A DNA stretch of 64,000 bases from Trematomus loennbergii (Eukaryota > Chordata > Actinopteri > Perciformes > Nototheniidae). The stretch covers positions 598,001-662,000 of the forward strand of contig JAAOOA010000128.1 of assembly GCA_012861695.1 (NCBI GenBank), given 5' to 3'. The position numbers were made by a program, and so were the translations under genes. Positions 10,340 through 20,769 of this stretch are shown here, piece by piece. How positions within the stretch are numbered: position 1 is the stretch's first letter; every line of letters starts with the position of its first letter. A model generated the notes under the pieces. The model was not told the DNA's origin, ran no database searches, and saw only the letters and a list, made by a program, of their open reading frames with translations.

Positions 10340-11260
10340 TCAGTGATGTGGACCCCAAGGAACCTGAAGCTTGACTCTCTCCACCGTAGTCCCATTGATG
10401 GCGATGGGGGCGTGTCCCTCTCCCTGCTGCTTCCTGTAATCCACAATCAGCTCCTTTGTTTTGCTGATGTTGAGATGGAGGTTGTTATCCTGGCACCAAG
10501 ATGTCAGGTTTTCGACCTCCTCTCTGTACGCCGTCTCGTCATCGTCTGTGATCTGGCCGATGACGGTCGTGTCATCAGCAAACTTCACGATGGTGTTGGA
10601 GCTGTGTGTGGCCACGCAGTCGTGGTGAACAGGGAGTAGAGGAGAGGGCTGAGCACGCAGCCTTGAGGGGCACCGGTGTTGAGAATCAGGGTGGAGGATG
10701 TGATGTTTCCCACCCGCACTGCCTGGGGTCTGCCCGTCAGGAAGTTCAGGATCCAGTCACAGAGGGCGCTGTTGAGCCCGAGGTCTCTGAGCTTGATGGC
10801 CAGCTTGGAGGGCACAATGGTATTGAATGCTGAACTGTAGTCAATGAACAGCATTCTCACATATGTGTTCCTGTTCTTCGGGTCCAGGTGTGAGAGGGCA
10901 GTGTGGAGGGTGAGGGCTATGGCGTCGTCTGTGGACCTGTTTGCTCTGTAGGCAAACTGCAGGGGGTCCAGAGGAGGGAGGAGGTGATGAATTTTGACTA
11001 ACCGCTCAAAGCACTTCATTATGATGGAGGTGAGTGCTACTGGGCGGTAGTCGTTGGGGCAGGTGATGATTGTCTTTTTGGGACAGGAACGATAGTGGAG
11101 TGTTTAAGCATGTGGGGACTACAGACTGCAGCAGGGACCTGTTGAAGATGTCTGTGAACACCTCTGCCAGCTGAACTGCACACACCCTGAGAACACGGCC
11201 AGGGATGCCATCAGGTCCAGGAGCCTTGTGTGGGTTAACCCTTTTAAAGGATTTACACAC
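10340..11260 (-). pseudogene. LINE reverse transcriptase domain (frameshifted)
   Basis: Readable blocks in order are [69 protein letters not shown] and FADDTTVIG. The FADD box carries the polymerase Asp pair. Frame changes occur near 11015-11070, 10600 and 10360. The thumb-like C-terminal part continues as FLGVHITEDLTWS and LLPSGRRYRS to about 9922. Confidence 0.8.
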
Positions 11261-11792
11261 ATCTGCCCTGTTTAAAACAAAAGGGCAGGTAGCTCCTGGT
11301 CCCTCTGTACCTCCACAGCCCTGCTCTCAAAGCGTGCAAAAAAACTGTTCAGCTCATCTGGGAGAGATGCGCACGCAGACACTCCCGCAGCACCCCCCGC
11401 TGCTCCTTTGTAGTCAGTCATTGTCTTAGTCCCGCCCACATATTCCTGGTTACAGCCTTTGAAGTCAGATTCCACCTTGTCTTTGTACTGTCTCTTTGCA
11501 TTTTTAATTGCTCTCCGGAGATCATACCTAGATTCCTGTACTCCTCCAAATCTCCAGCTCTGTGCGCGATAGTGCGCGCTTTCAGCTTGCCGCGCATTCC
11601 AGGGCTTTTGATTTGGGAATGTCCGTACAGAAACCTTCGGTACCACGTCATCGATGCATTTCCCAATGTAGCAGATGACAGTGTCCGTGTGTGTGTTGAT
11701 GTTATTGTCCTCAAACACACTCCAATCCGTAGATGCAAAGCAATCCTGCAGTGCTGCATCTGACTCCTCGCTCCATCGCTGTACTGTCCTTG

Positions 11793-13736
11793 TTACCGGT
11801 CTGTCCCTTTTAAGTTTCTGCTTGTAAGCAGGCAACAGCAGTAGTGAGATATGGTCTGATTTGCCGAAGGGAGGGCGAGGGAGAGCCTTATATCCATTCG
11901 GAAAGGGGAATAAACATGGTCCAGTATGTTTCCCCCGCGTGTCGGGCAGCTGATGTGTTGGTAATATTTTGGCAAAACCTTCTTCATGTTGGCGGTGTTG
12001 AAATCTCCGGCCACAACGAACGCCGCATCTGGCCGTGAAGTCTCGGTTTTATCAATAATCCCAAACAGCTGATCGAGTGCCGTGTTGTTGTCGGCGAGCG
12101 ACTGCGGGGGATATACACTGCTGTTATCACAACAGATGTGAATTCCCTCGGCAGGTGTAAAGCCCGGCATGAGATCATGAGGTGCTCTAGATCAGGGGTT
12201 CCCAACCCCCGGTCCGCGGACCGGTAAAAATATTTTATCATAATATTTTTTTCAAAAAGTGTTTAATTTTCGCACCTATGCCACCAGTCATATTATTTCA
12301 TCCAGTAGCTAGTTAATCTTTCACCAGAAAACCGTTGAAAATGGCTTTTTTCCCCGAGGGATTCGGCGGCTCAGCCTAAGGTCTCAGCCTCTTGTGCGCA
12401 CGAGCATGTTACCGGTGCGCCAAGTAGGAAGAGAGCGCACAGGAGACAACCGTTTGATTGCAGACTGTTATGTTTATGTGGGGAAATGGTGGTGCATACA
12501 TTATTTGAGATATATTTCAAACTCGGACTTCATTTTAAGGACATGTCGGCCAGGGATGTAGAGGGAGCTATTTGTTTAAGCACCGGATTGGCAAAACAGG
12601 AGAGTAAACCAGTCTGCCTTGATCTATGAATTAATGTCCGGGACTCTCACTGTATCTGCTGCCCGCAGCTGTTTTATAGAAGGCAGCGGGACGTACTCGG
12701 TAAAGAGCTGTGCCTTTTTACGCACCGCCTTCGCTGTGTTTAACTTAATCAGAACAGTTTAAGAGTGACCGCAGGCTGCTACGTGTTAACCACACACACA
12801 CACATCGAACTGCCCGATTACTCCCCCTTTTATTAGTTTTATGAAGGAGATGTCCAGTCAGTCACCAAGGCGCATGATGTGTGTGTATGTGCTCTGCTCA
12901 GCTCAGCGTGTTTGTGTCTGTCCGACACCGGCATATATGCGGCTGTTCCCAAAATAAATTAGTTTAATCTTAATCTCGATGTAGTGCTATGCTGTCGGGA
13001 GTGCACCGGAACGAACGACACTATCATAATATCTTCTGAAAACGCCTGCCTGCCTGCCTGCCTGCCTGCCACACACACTCGTTTTCCCAGCATTCACTGG
13101 ATTTTCCGTAAATCATACAAACAAAACCAAAACGTTGATTTATCTGTTTTCCCGTTTTGGTTTAAAAACTGAATAACGTTGGTTTTCCGAAAAACCAAAA
13201 AACAACACCGGTTATTTTTTAAACTTTGTTAATATGTTTTGGATGCATATTGTTCTAGTATTTGTTCAGGCTGTTACATACAATTAGCCTCTGTTGCTAC
13301 CTGCTGGTGGTGAGTAAATATTAAAATCAGTTAAAATTGACAACCGGTCCGCGATTTTTTTTTTAATGTATCTACCGGTCCTTGGCACAATAAAGGTTGG
13401 GAACCCCTACTCTAGATGAGCGGAACAGTCCGAAGAAATAATCTTCACATCTGTGCACAAGTTGTTATTAGTCATTACACACACACCGCCTCCCTTACTT
13501 TTCCCCGAGTTAGCAGTCCGGTCCTGACGAAAAATAGTGAATCCGTCAGGAACAATGGCGGAGTCCGGGATAGCGGGGTTGAGCCAAGTCTCAGTGAGAA
13601 TTAACACGTTACAGTTCTTAATGTCCCATTGAAAAGCAATCCGACTTCTGAGTTCATCTAGCTTATTTTCAATGGATTGAACATTAGCCAGAAGAATACT
13701 CGGAAGAGGGGGTCGATTCTCTCGTTTCATGATCAT
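11793..13736 (-). pseudogene. LINE AP-endonuclease domain, split by a hAT insertion
   Basis: The first part (13736-13418) reads ILLANVQSIENKLDELRSRI, LTETWLNPAIPD and GGGVCVMTN. After the hAT element it resumes with HLMISCRALHLPREFT, VVAGDFNTANM and NILDHVYSPF. ETWL and GDFN are standard metal and phosphate motifs of the apurinic-type endonuclease that nicks target DNA. Confidence 0.75.
12193..13409. mobile_element. Non-autonomous hAT element, 1217 bp
   Basis: The 8 bp duplication CTCTAGAT lies at 12185-12192 and 13410-13417. The inverted ends are CAGGGGTTCCCAAC and TAGGGGTTCCCAAC, with CGGTCC blocks just inside. No transposase is visible. A short (CTGC)n run lies at about 13046-13070. It interrupts the LINE endonuclease. 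Confidence 0.9.
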
Positions 13737-13740
13737 TGAC

Positions 13741-14522
13741 CATTTTGAACTTCAGTACATAATTGTCACGTACAAAGTATACTAGTATAGTAGAAAGTCA
13801 ATAGGTGGTGATATGTAGCATAAGCTTGCAAACTAAACTGCGTTCCTGAGAACGCTCAGTGGCATCTGCCATTCAAGTTACCTCTCTCTTGAGAGTAACA
13901 ATCTTATTGCTGTTATTAGTCTTGAGGAGCCATTTCTAAACCAACTAAAGTAGTCGCTCTCACCAGGGATGAAGGAATGTGCCACTCAGTGGAGCTGTGT
14001 GACTTACTGTGTTTTTAATCGTTTTTGGACAACAATAGAGCTCTAACGCACAGGGGATTCAAATATCCGCACATAAATTAAGTCATAAATTTTGATGTAA
14101 TTTATCATTATTTAATACCACATGGTTAAACCTACAGTGCGGACCTGTGTCTACCCTCCTGACAGTGAGTAATTAAAAAAGTAGTGTCGACATGTGCTTT
14201 TCGTACACCGACCAGTGTTTTGCATGCCCTCCGAGATCTGCAGCACCTTGCGTGAGGGTGCACAGCATAGGACATAAAATAAGTGTGTTAAAAAAAGTCG
14301 CCTTTAGTTTGATGGTGGTGACGTGAGCTTTGGCAACCATGGTGTAGTTCGTTTGTAGCTTGACAATAGCTTTTTACTTCTGCCGATTGCATTAAGCTTA
14401 AAAAATCATAAAAGTTGTGTTCATTTCTGAAGATTATCTTGCTGAACAAAACGTGCCAGCAATAACAACAAAAATGCATCTTTGCAATTGGCCATTGTAA
14501 AACATTTGCATTTTGTACTAAC
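13741..14522. other. Non-coding stretch (HECT intron / LINE 5' flank)
   Basis: I see no coding signal or clear repeat ends. The 5' border of the LINE is probably near 13740, but no target duplication could be read. Confidence 0.4.
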
Positions 14523-15101
14523 CTTTCACTCTGCAGGCTTGCTAGTATAGCCTGGTTCAATTCCTCATCAGAAGACTTGTCAGACAATGCAGATATTATT
14601 GTAAGGTAGCCATCATAGTTTGCTGATTGGTGGTGTGTTGAGGTAGAGGGTAACAGAACAATGGCTTGCTGGAGTGCTGCCCGGAACTGGATCAACAGAA
14701 GTTGTTCCTCCAAATGATAATGTAGAAGGCTGACTGCTGGAAGGGTAGCTTTCCAGTGAGCATACTGGCAGTTGACTAGAAGAACTGCTCGCTGATGTGC
14801 TGCTGTGGTAGGGTGAGATACTGCTTTGGTAGGTCAAGGCAGGAGTTTGATTGAATGACGCTCCACACCCAAGTGATGAGGCAAAAGGTTGAACTGCAGA
14901 AGTACAGTTTGGTGGGGAGGCAGTCATTGGACTGTTGAAACTGTCTGAAGATGCATTTGATTGTCTATCTCGTGGTCGAAATGAGGAGCGCAGCTGCCTT
15001 GCTGAACCGGTGTTTTCCGCACAATTGTTGTCCTCACTGCTATAGCCTGTAACCTCATCATTTTCAGATATGCTACATTTCAACTGTACACTGAAGAGTA
15101 C
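14523..15101 (-). CDS. HECT-gene exon: Ser/Pro-rich linker, frameshifted
   Basis: It follows the acceptor GTGTTTCCAG and ends at a GTTAGT donor. The N-terminal part reads VLFSVQLKCSISENDEVTGY, then a long Ser/Pro/Thr-rich disordered stretch. Near 14710 the frame must change to reach EEQLLLIQFRAALQQAI and LSDKSSDEELNQAILASLQS, the segment that precedes the ligase core in the family. The linker resembles a degradation- or partner-binding region, which is inference. Confidence 0.65.
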
Positions 15102-15504
15102 CTGGAAACACTCGGATTAACGATTATATTGCTAACAATTACTTTTACTGTCCATGCTTTAAAAGTGACATATCCCGACGAGATACCATATCCCCTTCTA
15201 TTATTAGCTCTGTTAGTCCAACTAGGCAGCTGCCAATTAAGTCAATTTCTGTGCTTGGATATAACATTTAAAACAGGCATTCCAACTCTGCACTAGTCTA
15301 TACTGTATAAGTACAAAATAAATAAACACATAGCTAGTAAACATTTTCATGACTACATAGCTGAAATTAAAGTTCAAGAAGAACATACATTTCAAATGTC
15401 AGAGGTAACTGACAACATTTAATCTTCATGCATGTTTATACACCGATTATGGGTTATTATTTTTACAATGCTCTGCAGGTTAATTCAAATGTGATATCAC
15501 ATAC

Positions 15505-15640
15505 CAAAATTGACTTTGATGGTCTGATGTATAGGGCTTTCGATTTATACACTTTATGTATGAGATTTGCATCCAGTTCCTGTCCAGCACGCAGTTTTGG
15601 CTTGATCAATCTGTTGCCACATGCCATCAGAAGCTCTAGG
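15505..15640 (-). CDS. HECT-gene exon (LELLMACGNRLIKPKL...)
   Basis: It has the acceptor CACTGCTTTTCAG and a GTATGT donor. The product LELLMACGNRLIKPKLRAGQ continues to ALYIRPSKSIL and joins in phase to VLFSVQLKCS in the next exon. The frame is open. Confidence 0.7.
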
Positions 15641-15873
15641 CTGAAAAGCAGTGGGTAAAATGACAAAAGGTTAAAAATGCACAAGACACATTGAAACGGA
15701 TCCTCTGACAGTCTGTTTTCCATTTCCTCTTTGATGATGGCAGTCAGAAAAATAAATGAGAACGAACGTAAGCGATGCCACAAAATCAAATGTACTAGTA
15801 TGAATAACTGGCTTAATAGGTTAGGTTTCGTCCTTTTTTAATTTGGACTGGATGATAACATTAAAGTGCTTAC

Positions 15874-16515
15874 CTCACATCATCTGAGAGTTTTTCTCCA
15901 AAGGCATCCCTCATTTGTTCAGTGACAGTCCTGTGGTCCCAGGATTTCTGGAATTGAAATCCATTCAATATATGTCCTTGTTCATGTAACTGTTGCTTTG
16001 TCCGATGCTTTATGACAGCAGCGCTGGATGGTCCCGGAAGAAGGATGATGTCTTGTTAGGATGCGTGGAAAGGGTAGGACCCAAATGCAGACTACAATAA
16101 AAGGTAAAAAGGTCGATAAACAAAAGCGAGCTTTATTTTAAAAGCTGAACAAAAACATGGCATGAAACACATAGGTAGCACAAAAACTGACCGTGACTGA
16201 CATGGAGGGAGACAGGAAAAACCAACAATGAACCGACAGGGGAACAAAGGAAGAGACAAGACTAAATACAGGGAGGGGTAATCACAAGACAAGACACAGC
16301 TGAGGTAAGGGAGGCAGAAACACAAGGGCAAGAGGTGAACACAATCAGACAATCAGACACACCAGGGAAACTAACGACAGGAAGGCAAACACAGGAACAG
16401 GGAACAGAGAAGACACAAGGAGGAAAACATTTCAAAACAAAGGTGGAAAATGAAAACATAAATACAAAACCGTAACATGTCTTTGTTGAAAGTCTCATGA
16501 TAAACTGTTTTGGCC
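15874..16515 (-). CDS. HECT-gene exon interrupted by a 0.4 kb retroposon
   Basis: The acceptor TTGTTTTGTAG precedes AKTVYHETFNKDIILLPGPS. The 16058-16476 insertion is removed, and the exon runs on as HRTKQQLHEQGHI and DAFGEKLSDDVR to a GTAAGC donor. This block matches the conserved central domain of G2E3-like HECT proteins. Confidence 0.65.
16058..16476 (-). mobile_element. Retroposon-like insertion, unclassified
   Basis: The flanking duplication is ATGTCTTGTT (16048-16057) and ATGTCTTTGTT (16477-16487). Read in complement, the insert runs GTTACGGTTTTGTATTTATG to TGCATTTGGGTCCTACCC, a pyrimidine-rich sequence common in fish, with AATAAA near its end. A related but different unit surrounds the DIRS element at 59490-63480. 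It disrupts a HECT coding exon. Confidence 0.6.
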
Positions 16516-16559
16516 CTACAAAACAAAGCAGATATTATATTTTATATTCATTAAAAGAT

Positions 16560-16640
16560 AATAATAATAATACATTACATTTATAAAGCGCTTTTCCTGG
16601 TGCTCAAAGCAATATATCATATATCATAAATAAAGTGTTG
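16560..16640. repeat. SINE/L2-tail fragment
   Basis: TTACATTTATAAAGCGCTTTTC and CTCAAAGC are typical of the tails shared by fish SINEs and L2 elements. Only the fragment is present. Confidence 0.35.
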
Positions 16641-17161
16641 TCTTTCTACTGAAAGACAACACTAGACGAAGCTGGAACTCTGGAAGTAATACATTAATTA
16701 TCTTCTTAACTTACAATACAGAAGTGTGTCAGCCATGTGTCCTCACCTGCTCTGTAATGCTTTAGATATTGACCCATACACAACATAGACTTTGATTAGC
16801 CTCTTCTAGCAAGATTAAGTTCATCAATATGTATGCCTGACTAGCTGTCGGCTAGCAAGGGAAATTATTTCACATTCCCCACCTTAAACAGATTGGGGAC
16901 TAATCAACTGCATAGCAAGCTAAAAACATTAGCCTGGTAGTTAGAAATATGTAAACTTAAACATCCATCCAACATTTAGTAATGTTAGTTCATCAAGTTG
17001 TAGCTCAATATTACAGTAGCCTACTTGTCATTGTCCATGGAATTTAAAAGCTTGTGAAGAAAAAAATACTTCAATTTTCTACATATCTCGATTGACATGT
17101 GTACAAGTGTTACACAGTTATATTAGTTGTCATTGTATTAATCGGAAATAAAAGCCTTTAA

Positions 17162-18053
17162 CCTCTTAAGGACGACGGTCCCCCCAGTGGACCCCCCCCC
17201 CACCGTTTTTTTTCGAGACTGTGTCTCAGGGCTTCTTAACATTTATGAAACTATTAATGTGTAGCACCAGATTAACGGGAAGAATCTCAGCTAACTGAAG
17301 ATATGAACCATTTTTACCAAAACAAAACACAAGGGTAATACCAAGCCTCTGAATTAGCACTAAACGAAAAAATGCTAACGCACTTTAGCACAGAACTCAA
17401 GATAAAGATACCCTTATTACTTTTCGTAACTGCACATACAATATATCCGATTAAAGCTGAGACTCCACAGATTATATAGGTATAGTATAATCACTGAGCG
17501 ATCCGAACTCGCGACAGGGGAAGCAAACACAGACATCACAACACGTACCTTTACGGAGTTTTACGGGAGATCGTCTCACCGTAGCTGTCAATCTGATCAA
17601 AAGACGTGTTCAATGGCATTAAAACGAAAAAGAAAAAAGCTACAACTGTTGATCCATAGGTTAATAATGTATCTGTGCCTTTGAAAAAATGATTTATAAT
17701 CCATAATTCAATCAATCTTGATACAGGGTACTTATTATATGTTGTACTTTGGATTCCTAAAGCTTTTAGTCTACCTTACCATCATCCAAGGGTAGTTTTC
17801 ACTATAAGTAAAAAAGAATTTTTGGACGGACACTATAATTTATAGTTTTTTACTATGTAAAATCTGAATTTTCTTTAAAATAAAAAACATCTATATTGAT
17901 TCTGACTTTTCTACATCCAACTCACAGGTTTATCATTACTTTGAGAACAAAGATTATTAATTTAACCCTTTTAGAAGGGAAGATATGGTCATTTGTTCTG
18001 GGAATGTCATTTTTTAGCCTGAGACCTGAAAAACAGGCTCAGGGTGGAACAGG
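17162..18053. mobile_element. Possible TTAA-flanked element (piggyBac-like), 892 bp
   Basis: TTAA lies at 17158-17161 and 18054-18057. The ends are CCTCTTAAGG and, in complement, CCTGTTCCACC. The flank-proximal interior has CCCCCCAGTGGACCCCCC on the left and AGACCTGAAAAACAGGCTC on the right. No coding is seen. A CCTGTTAAGCCCTGAG block at 58197 resembles its end. Boundaries are tentative. Confidence 0.4.
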
Positions 18054-18059
18054 TTAAGG

Positions 18060-18335
18060 TCTATTCAAGATTCAATGCTTTTATTAGTCATACGTACAAA
18101 GCTACAGTGTAGTTATGTCGATGAAAATCTTAGGTCACAGGCTCCTCCAACAGAGCAACACAATAAAACAGATAAAATAGAGCAAGTGAATACAATAAAA
18201 TAGTGCCATAAGAGTATACAAGTGATACATAATTTGTAAGTTGCAAACAGGTGAATGTTATGGATGTTCTTAGTTCAGGTGTTTAACAGTCTGTCGGATG
18301 AAACTGTCCCAGAGTCTGGTGGTCATACACACATT
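18060..18335 (-). repeat. LINE 3'-UTR fragment, same family as 9628-13740
   Basis: It shares with 9641-9950 the blocks TAGTTATGTCG-TGAAAATCTTA-GTCACAGGCT-CTCCAACA, AACAGTCT and GAAACTGTC, in the same orientation. Only the 3' end is present. Confidence 0.65.
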
Positions 18336-18740
18336 GGTGTGATTATGTGGCTAGAGCAGAGACAGAGACGTCGTTTTCTAGGGAAAACACTGCTGTCCCA
18401 CGGACAATATTTTTTATAAACACCTAAAAAAACAACGCCTGGAAAAAGACGGTTAGGTGGTTATGGTCGTTAGGCGCAACCTGCCTCAGCGGCCTTGAAA
18501 GTTGGCACCCAGCGACGCGCCCGAGCGACGCGCCCAAGCGACACGCCTCGCGTTTACCAGGCGGTAAAAGATGCAGCATGTGTACACTTGCATGCTAAAG
18601 TGTGTTGCTAAATAAGCAAACATACATTTCGAATTTAGTAGATTGACAACTTCCATTTAAGTTACCATGTACGTTGTTCTCACCTTTTCCTTGGTCGCGA
18701 GCTCCACTTCCCAAAGTGGAGCTGAGTTTGCTATCTCAAA

Positions 18741-19006
18741 GATCCTCCAGTTTGTCCTCCTTCAGCTGCTTGGCCTGCCGAAGCGACTTGGGAGTTGGCA
18801 GGTCTGAAACGTTCTCTCAGCTCACTCTCCACCGCGCTGTGAGAAACGTTATTAGTAACGTGCTGCTCCTGTGCCTGTGAGCCTGTCCTCTGCCGCTCAA
18901 GGGACGATGACAGGGATGTGACAGTTTCAGGGGTTGACAAAATGTTCCTTAAAACCCCTAGTGCTTGCTGCAATCTACGCGACTCATCTCCCTCCATCAT
19001 GTTATG
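18741..19006 (-). CDS. Candidate first coding exon of the HECT locus
   Basis: The frame opens at MMEGDESRRLQQALGVLRNI and continues through STPETVTSLSSSLERQRTGS and VESELRERFRP. It is a helical, charged leader resembling the N-termini of G2E3-like fish proteins. A donor GTGAGAAC lies at about 18681, beyond an in-frame TAG at 18731. A TATA-like GTATATTTGAAA and an inverted CCAAT box lie upstream on the minus strand (about 19065-19120). The expected exons between here and 16515 were not found. This part may instead be a separate gene. Confidence 0.4.
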
Positions 19007-19136
19007 TTGATTTGAAATCCAAAGTTTTGAACATGAGCCCGCCTGACCTTCTGACTCTGAAGTTCTTAGCCAATCACAACGCGATAATGACCTGCCTTCC
19101 GTTTCAAATATACTCCTTCCGTTTCCACTATACTTT

Positions 19137-19282
19137 CTCTCACACATACATGCATTCTTCTCTTGCATACATATATTGTCTTCAGACATACATACATTAT
19201 TCTCTTGCATACATATATTGTCTTCAGACATACATACATTCTTCTCTTGCATACATATATTGTCTTCAGACATGCATATATT
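19137..19282. repeat. 42 bp minisatellite, about 3 units
   Basis: The unit is built on TCTCTTGCATACATATATTG followed by TCTTCAGACATACATACATT. It is the inverted counterpart of the array at 19490-19775. Confidence 0.75.
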
Positions 19283-19489
19283 ATTTATAATATTAAATGT
19301 AAACATTGATTGAATGTGCATGAGAGTAAAATATATGAATATGAGAGCATAATGTATATATGTGTAAGTGAAAAATGTATAAATATGTGAGTGACAATGT
19401 ATGAATGTGTGCATTGAAATATGATAATATGAGAGCAAAATATATGAATCTGTGAGTGTAAATATACATGTGCGTGAGAGTGAACATGT

Positions 19490-19775
19490 ATGTATGTAAA
19501 AGGAGAATGTATGTGTGTAAGAGTGAAAATATATGTATGTAAAAGGAGAATGTATGTGTGTAAGAGTGAAAATATATGTATGTAAAAGGAGAATGTATGT
19601 GTGTAAGAGTGAAAATATATGTATGTAAAAGGAGAATGTATGAGTGTAAGAGTGAAAATATATGTATGTAAAAGGAGAATGTATGTGTGTAAGAGTGAAA
19701 ATATATGTATGTAAAAGGAGAATGTATGAGTGTAAGAGTGAAAATATATGTATGTAAAAGGAGAATGTATGTGTG
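19490..19775. repeat. 43 bp minisatellite, about 6-7 units
   Basis: The GTAAAAGGAGAATGTATG motif repeats with a 43 bp period (19502, 19545, 19588 for the same base). Each unit also has GTGTGTAAGAGTGAAAATATA, with G/A variants between units. A long minus-strand open frame across it is an artefact of the repeat. Confidence 0.9.
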
Positions 19776-20384
19776 TGAGAGGACCAGTATGAATTACGGC
19801 CTGTACGGCCCCTCATAACATACACACCTGTACAGTATATATATAAACATATACACATACATTATCAAACATAGATTAATATATACATATACACACATTA
19901 ATGGGGACTGCATTTGGGGAGCTGGCAGGGTCTAATGCAGTGGATTTGATAGGGAACATCTTTAGAAGAATCCTTTACTGGCGCTGTGTAAGCCTATAGC
20001 ACAGTTGATAGTCCATGGTCCCTTAATACCTTCACTGCTAGGACCTCTCCTCTCAGAATCAGGTGCACTAAAGAGCTGGGGTCTAACCATACCTGAATTT
20101 TGCTCTGCCCTATTTAATTTCCATTAAAAACTTTAGAGAATCTTATCTCTATGTTGAAAAAAAATACAAACGCATCCTGTTTTGTTTCTGTTAATTTTGT
20201 GTCTCCAGTGAAAAAAACCTTTGGACAAGCATGATCTTGGTTTTTGTCAGCATTTGCCAATTGATCCAGCGCCACTTATTTACTTCCCTGAAGCTTAATT
20301 GAATTATGTATTTTAGCTATAACATCTACTTAGAAATACAATAAGTAAGTTATAAATAAGTAATATAAGCATTCCTTCTATTAA
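19776..20384. other. Non-coding stretch
   Basis: No gene, repeat ends or motif that I can support, apart from AT-rich ACATATAC runs at 19830-19900. Confidence 0.4.
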
Positions 20385-20765
20385 AGGTGGGATAGGTAAG
20401 TTTGAGAAACCGGCTCGAGATACACTTTTTGTTATATTCCATGGAATGCTCTTAACATCCCGATAGCAATGAATATCTGAAGTGCTTTGACAAAAAATCC
20501 ATAAAAAAATGTCATCTGTGGAAGCCGTAGAACTGTAAAAAGCACGACCAATCATTTTAGCCGGCCCGGCTAAAATAACTGGATGGCCTACCTGCCTGTC
20601 AGCCTTCCATCGGGGCACAAACTTATCTCGTGCCCTCATTGGTCATGTGCGCGTTCGTGTGTGTTGGAGGAGGGGCTCTGTAAGGAAGTGGCAGATTTTT
20701 CCGGCTGTGTATTTTCAAATTCTAGCGCACTCGAGCTGGTTTCTCCAAAATTACCTACCCCACCT
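20385..20765. mobile_element. 381 bp TTAA MITE, copy 2
   Basis: It is flanked by TTAA at 20381-20384 and 20766-20769. It aligns along its whole length with 3179-3561, including GATACACTTTTTGTTATATT and TTTTAGCCGGCCCGGCTAAA. That last block is itself an inverted repeat around GGCCCGGC. Confidence 0.9.
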
Positions 20766-20769
20766 TTAA

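Larger units (their letters stand above)
9628..13740 (-). mobile_element. Jockey-group LINE (Rex1/CR1-like?), 5'-truncated, split by a hAT
   Basis: On the minus strand the order is endonuclease N-terminus (13736-13418), hAT insertion (13409-12193), endonuclease remainder (12184-11793), linker (11835-11272), reverse transcriptase (11260-10340), C-terminal domain (10446-9922) and a 3' UTR ending in AATAAAGAACCTTGAACTTG near 9628. Several frameshifts break it. The LINE lies in a HECT-gene intron between 14523 and 9558. The clade call is tentative. A 3'-UTR fragment of the same family is at 18060-18335. Confidence 0.75.
7512..16515 (-). pseudogene. HECT E3 ubiquitin ligase, G2E3-like fish family (multi-exon, broken)
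   Basis: The product is a HECT-type ligase, which takes ubiquitin from an E2 onto its own Cys and then onto a substrate. Eight exons with GT/GC-AG borders are readable in order on the minus strand: 16515-15874, 15640-15505, 15101-14523, 9558-9241, 9089-8918, 8785-8613, 8140-7929 and 7768-7512. The HECT N-lobe (GGPRREF) and C-lobe with the catalytic TCIN cysteine are present. Frameshifts near 14710, 9455 and 8955, and a 0.4 kb insertion in the first listed exon, mark it as broken unless these are sequencing errors. The 15101-9558 gap is enlarged by a LINE that holds a hAT element. AATAAA in complement lies at 7452-7457. Such G2E3-like HECT genes are heavily multiplied in fish. Here the gene faces an integrase gene. 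Confidence 0.75.

Noticed and set aside
16092..16498. Cys/Phe/Ser-rich minus-strand frames
   Set aside because: They are translations of the pyrimidine-rich retroposon at 16058-16476.
19490..19775. CRISPR-like regular array
   Set aside because: Units are contiguous tandem repeats without unique spacers, in a vertebrate genome. The same applies to 39988-40222.
18731..19858. A 375-residue minus-strand open frame
   Set aside because: Most of it is translated 42/43 bp minisatellite (His/Tyr/Phe/Ser repeats). Only the last 90 residues (18741-19006) look like coding sequence.
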